DNA of 64,000 bases from Haematococcus lacustris (Eukaryota > Chlorophyta > Chlorophyceae > Chlamydomonadales > Haematococcaceae), in the NCBI GenBank assembly GCA_030144725.1, contig JASKMD010000029.1, positions 3,399,939-3,463,938 on the forward strand. Reading direction: 5' to 3'. Positions within the stretch are counted from its first letter, which is position 1. Every line of letters begins with the position of its first letter. The position numbers and the translations under genes were made by a program. A model generated the notes under the pieces. That model worked only from the letters and a program-made list of their open reading frames with translations. It was not told where the DNA came from and did no database searches. Below, piece by piece: positions 60,305-64,000 of this stretch.

Positions 60305-60440
60305 GGGATGTAACCAGCACTGGCTGTGACCAGCATTGGTTTACAACCAGCACTGGTTTGCAACCAGCACTGGCTGGCAACCGGCACTGGCTGGCAACCA
60401 GCACTGGTCTGCAACCAGCACTGGCTGGCAACCAGCACTC
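60305..60440. repeat. Degenerate CAACCAGCACTGGCTGG array
   Basis: Eight or so 16-17 bp units, AACCAGCACTGG type. Clearly related to the AACCAGTACTGGTT array 600 bp upstream. Confidence 0.9.
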
Positions 60441-62990
60441 TCACTGAAAGCAGGCAAGAGCTTGGTTTGGATCAGCAAGCACATTAGCAGCATCAGTGGC
60501 AAGCAGCATGAGCACGCTACTGAGTGGTGCCGGCAGCAGAGTGGAGAGACCTACTGCCTGCACTCTGCTAACTTACTCGCCTTTCGCCTTTCGCACTTGC
60601 TGCCTGGCTGGCCGCTCATGTGAGAGGGGGCACGGCGGCGTGGGAGGAGGATGGTGGGAGGGAGCGAAGGTTGCAATGGGGAGGGGAGGGGGTGGGGAGG
60701 AGAGCATTGGCGGGGTGAGGTGGTGGCTGCCATGCCGCGTGAAGGAAAGGGAACTGAAAGGGAGGGGGATAGAGGAAGGGGATATGGGGATATGGGGATC
60801 TGGGGAACGGCTGCCTCCGGACTGCTCGTACAGTGCGCATATGGGGGCACAGGGGGCCATAGGGGACATAGGCGCACGGGTTGTGAGATGTAGCCTAAGC
60901 AGCAGCATCAGCACTCACCACACAGCGACCGACCTGGCTGCCTGCTCCAGGTGACTGTAACGGTGTAGTTAGAGGTGGTGGACGGGGGGCCTGGGCTGGG
61001 CGGGGGCAGGGGTTAGGGGGGCGGGAGTAGGGGGGGCGGGGTCGGGGGCAAGGGCGGGGGAGGGGAGGGGAGGTCTGCGATGTCAGGGGGTAGAAGGCGA
61101 GGGGGAAGGGGAATGTAGGGTACGAGGGTAGAGTAGGGGCAAGAGTATAGGCTTGGTCGGGCTGGGCTGGGCAGGGCTGGGGGCAGAGCTGCGGGCGGAG
61201 GAGGGAGTGGGGGTGGGGGAAGGAGCAGGGGTTGAGGTGGGGGAGGGGGAAGTGCGCTTATGACTAGGGGGAGAGGGTGTAGGGGGGTTAGAAGGGGCGG
61301 GGAGGTGCTCATAAGACCTGCAGCCAAGGGGCGTGCATGTGTGTTAGGAAGCTCAGTGTGGGCACTAAGCCCTAGCCACTTACCAGTAACCACTCACTGA
61401 TTATCTGTGGCAATCAGTAGCCACTCTTTAGCAGGAGGAAGGAAGGGAGCAGGGCGGAAGTATGGTAGGAGGTTAGGTTAGGAGGGTGAGGTGGGGTGGG
61501 GTGGTGTGTGGGGTGGGGTGGTGTGTTTCCGGTAGACCTGCAGCAAACATGGGCTGGCGGTTAGGTAGGGTAATGAGGAACACTGCAAGAGAGGGGGCTA
61601 GCCACTCACACGCTTACACCGTGCTGCTCCATGCTCATTGTTTGCTCTTACCTTATCTTTGTGATGGGGAGTTGGGACGAGGGTTGCGCAAAGAGGGTGG
61701 GGGGTGTGCGCAGAAGTGGGTGGTGGGGTAAGGTGAGGGCTGCGATGCCATGGACATGAAGGGGGAAGAGGGGGGAAGAGGGGGGAAGGGGGAGGAGGAG
61801 GCTGCAATGGGCAGGGGAGGGGGTTGGTTGCGATGGAGAGGGGCAGGCAGCAGGAGCAGGGGTTGAGGGGGAGGGCAGAAGTAGTTGAGGTGGCGAACTT
61901 GGAGTTGGTGGTGATATTGGTGGTGAAGTTAGGGGGAAGGGGGCAAGAGGCAGAAGTGACTCTGACCTGCAGTAAACACAAGGTACGTGGTTGCGATGAC
62001 AGACAGCAAGGAATGCAGGCTCACCTCGTGGGATGGGGTGGGTAGTCTACACCTGTCCGTCACGCTCATTAGCAGGAGGAAGGACCGTCAGACCTGCAGC
62101 AGAGAAGGGGCATGGAATGGTTTGGCTGGAAGCAGCAGAACTGTAAAAAGGAGAAGTATAAGAACTGTAAAAAGGCTACGATTGCGTAGCGCTTCGTGGC
62201 TAGGCTGCATGTGAAACTAGTTGCGAGGTTCGGCGCTGCGGCGAACTGCAAAAATGTCTACGAGGCTGGTTGGCTGCGGAAATGTCTACAAAGTTTACTA
62301 TTGCACGGACTGTGAGGTTGTGAGGTTGCAAGGGCGAAAGTTGTCGGCAAGGGCGAACGCATGGCTAGGCGGCCTTGTGCCCACCTAGATGCGAGTCGCG
62401 ATGGGGCGTGAAGGGCGGCACGAACGGGTCGCGATGAGGCGTGCAGATCGGCATACATGTTAGACATGAAATATGAAAAAATAAAATGCGCCCAGCACAC
62501 GGCCCAGTCAAGCGTCGATCCTAGTCATGCTAGGAACGCAGCCGCAGCTAGTGGCAGCGAGAAACTCAGCCATGAAGATAAGCATAGATAAGGCAGATAG
62601 AAACCAAGCTGCCCACACCCAGCTGCAGACAACATCGCAGCCAGGCAGCCACTCTCGCATGACACATCGCAGCCAGGCCGCCACATTGCAGCCAGGCCTC
62701 GGCCATCTCCTCCCAGCCAATGTCGCTGCCACGTAGCACGGTGCTTCGCAGCCACTCTCGCACGCAGCTAGCAGCTTGCCTGGCAGACCTTGCAGACGTA
62801 GCAACCAGCCTCGAGATCGCAACGCAATACCTCGCACGCTCAGCCACGCAGCCCACGCAACGAGCTAGCGACGTAGTCTACTTTGACCCACCTCTATGCC
62901 TTTGACATGTCGAAACCACCATCTCCGAGCCTGTCCTCCCACATCAGCTCCTACATCTACATCCTCTGTTGGTGAGTGCATCTTGTACCC
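60441..62990. other. G-rich repeat region with more splice-site-like units
   Basis: No gene supported. Units resembling 57806-58380 occur near 61312-61470, 61531-61640 and 61960-62110 (minus sense). G-rich spacers (61010-61300, 61460-61530, 61740-61880) lie between them. 62150-62990 is of ordinary composition with AGCCAGGC(A/C)GCCAC duplications near 62640-62700. Confidence 0.5.
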
Positions 62991-63345
62991 ACCATACATT
63001 GCTCCTCCCTTGACAACTTGTCACCCTTTGTTTTGCAGGTCCTCTACACATTCCTTTACCCTCCTTCCTCCTTCACTCCCCTTCCCTGTCCCCCCCCCCC
63101 CCGCCCCTCCCTCCCCTCCTCTCCCTACCCTCCCCCACCTTCACCACCCTGTACCCTCCCCATTGCAGCCCGGCCCACTACAAAGGTAAGAGCCAACTGG
63201 GATGAAGCATGGAGGAGCACAGAAGAGCACGGAGCAAGCGGTGAGTGGCCACCCCTCGCCTTTTAGTGGTCCTCATTTCACAGCCTACACAGCTAGCATG
63301 CGCCGTGTTTGCTGCAGGTCTGACGGAGTTTGCAGCAAGTCTGAG
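62991..63345 (+). repeat. Splice-site-like repeat units (plus sense)
   Basis: TTGGTGAGTGC... TTTTGCAGGTCC (62970-63042), then a C-rich run ending TTGCAGCCC (63170). Next is AAAGGTAAGAGCC, then GCGGTGAGTGGCC... TTTGCTGCAGGTCTGACGG (63239-63327). The segments between paired GT and AG signals are short and unrelated to any recognised protein. Confidence 0.5.
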
Positions 63346-63731
63346 GGACCCTCCCTCCCTCCCTCCCTCCCTCCCTCCCTCCCTCCCTCCCTCCCTCCCT
63401 CCCTCCCTCCCTCCCTCCCTCCCTCCCTCCCTCCCTCCCTCCCTCCCTCCCCTCCCTCCCTCCCTCCCTCCCTCCCTCCCTCCCTCCCTCCCTCCCCTCC
63501 CTCCCTCCCTCCCTCCCTCCCTCCCTCCCTCCCTCCCTCCCTCCCTCCCTCCCTCCCTCCCTCCCTCCCTCCCTCCCTCCCTCCCTCCCTCCCTCCCTCC
63601 CTCCCTCCCTCCCTCCCTCCCTCCCTCCCTCCCTCCCTCCCTCCCTCCCTCCCCTCCCTCCCTCCCTCCCTCCCTCCCTCCCTCCCTCCCTCCCTCCCTC
63701 CCTCCCTCCCTCCCTCCCTCCCTCCCTCCCT
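63346..63731. repeat. (CCCT)n tract, about 96 copies
   Basis: Almost perfect tetranucleotide array with four CCCCT slips. It is the complement type of the (GGGA)n tract at 58380. Confidence 0.98.
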
Positions 63732-64000
63732 GCCTCCCTGCCCTTCCTGCCTCCCTCCCACCCTCCCACATCCTTCATCCTTCACCCTTCATCCTTCCTG
63801 CCAGTGAGTGGCTGATGGTGGCTACAGGTAAGGAGTGAGTGGCTAGCCCCCCTGTCATTGTTTGTGCTAGTACGCCCCGTGTTTGCTACAGGTCTGACGG
63901 TGTCACCTAGTACCCTCCCTCCCAGCAGCCAAGAGCAAGCCCCCCACCCTTCACCAACCTACCATGGCGCTACCCACCACCTCTCCCAAACACACCCCCT
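63732..64000 (+). repeat. Last splice-site-like unit at the window edge
   Basis: CCTGCCAGTGAGTGGCTGATGG, then TACAGGTAAGGAGTGAGTGGCTA, then TTTGCTACAGGTCTGACGGTG. Inverted counterpart of the units at 57.8-58.3 kb. Confidence 0.55.

Overview
This window looks like nuclear DNA of a chlamydomonadalean green alga. It is GC-rich, with many short exons, GT-AG and some GC-AG introns, and large amounts of C-, G- and CAG-rich simple repeats. The genus Haematococcus is my best inference. It rests on the gene families present (a CDJ-type J-protein with an Fe-S domain, a CHASE-phosphodiesterase), on an interstitial TTAGGG telomere-type tract, and on Fanzor-like remnants of a type I associate with that genus. 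No database was searched. Almost none of the long reading frames are genes; the real genes had to be assembled exon by exon across introns, and all five gene models keep frame through every junction.

Layout. (1) 1-11299, minus: SEC15 exocyst subunit, 15 exons, 3' end outside the window. Its introns hold nested TIR elements, a hAT transposase remnant, minisatellites and a head-to-head telomere-like tract. (2) 12384-16805 plus and 25372-29468 minus: two 3-ketoacyl-CoA synthase genes in inverted orientation, about 8.6 kb apart. The 3' two thirds are nearly identical, introns included, and an upstream block is shared; the 5' exons are diverged. (3) The spacer between them, 16.8-25.4 kb: a broken Fanzor-like gene, two arrays of 14-bp near-palindromes, a roughly 0.76 kb CCCAG satellite and a CCCCCA satellite. 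(4) 31069-35096, minus: chloroplast-type J-domain plus ferredoxin-like protein. (5) 35500-36535 and 52513-53505: two inverted copies of a DNA transposon about 1 kb long, with 28-bp TIRs and 4-bp target duplications. (6) 37.96-41.27 kb: two more Fanzor-family remnants. (7) 41655-51380, plus: 28-exon membrane CHASE-domain cyclic nucleotide phosphodiesterase. (8) 54280-55271: small coiled-coil gene. (9) 55.4-64 kb: tandem arrays, a 500-bp assembly gap and repeated units whose ends look like splice sites.

The genes do not form a pathway. They are unrelated housekeeping or signalling genes (vesicle tethering, very-long-chain fatty acid elongation, plastid chaperone, cyclic nucleotide signalling) separated by mobile and repetitive DNA. 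The most noteworthy non-standard content is the set of Fanzor (eukaryotic TnpB-like nuclease) remnants, the new TIR element family, the palindrome arrays, and repeats that lie next to splice sites.
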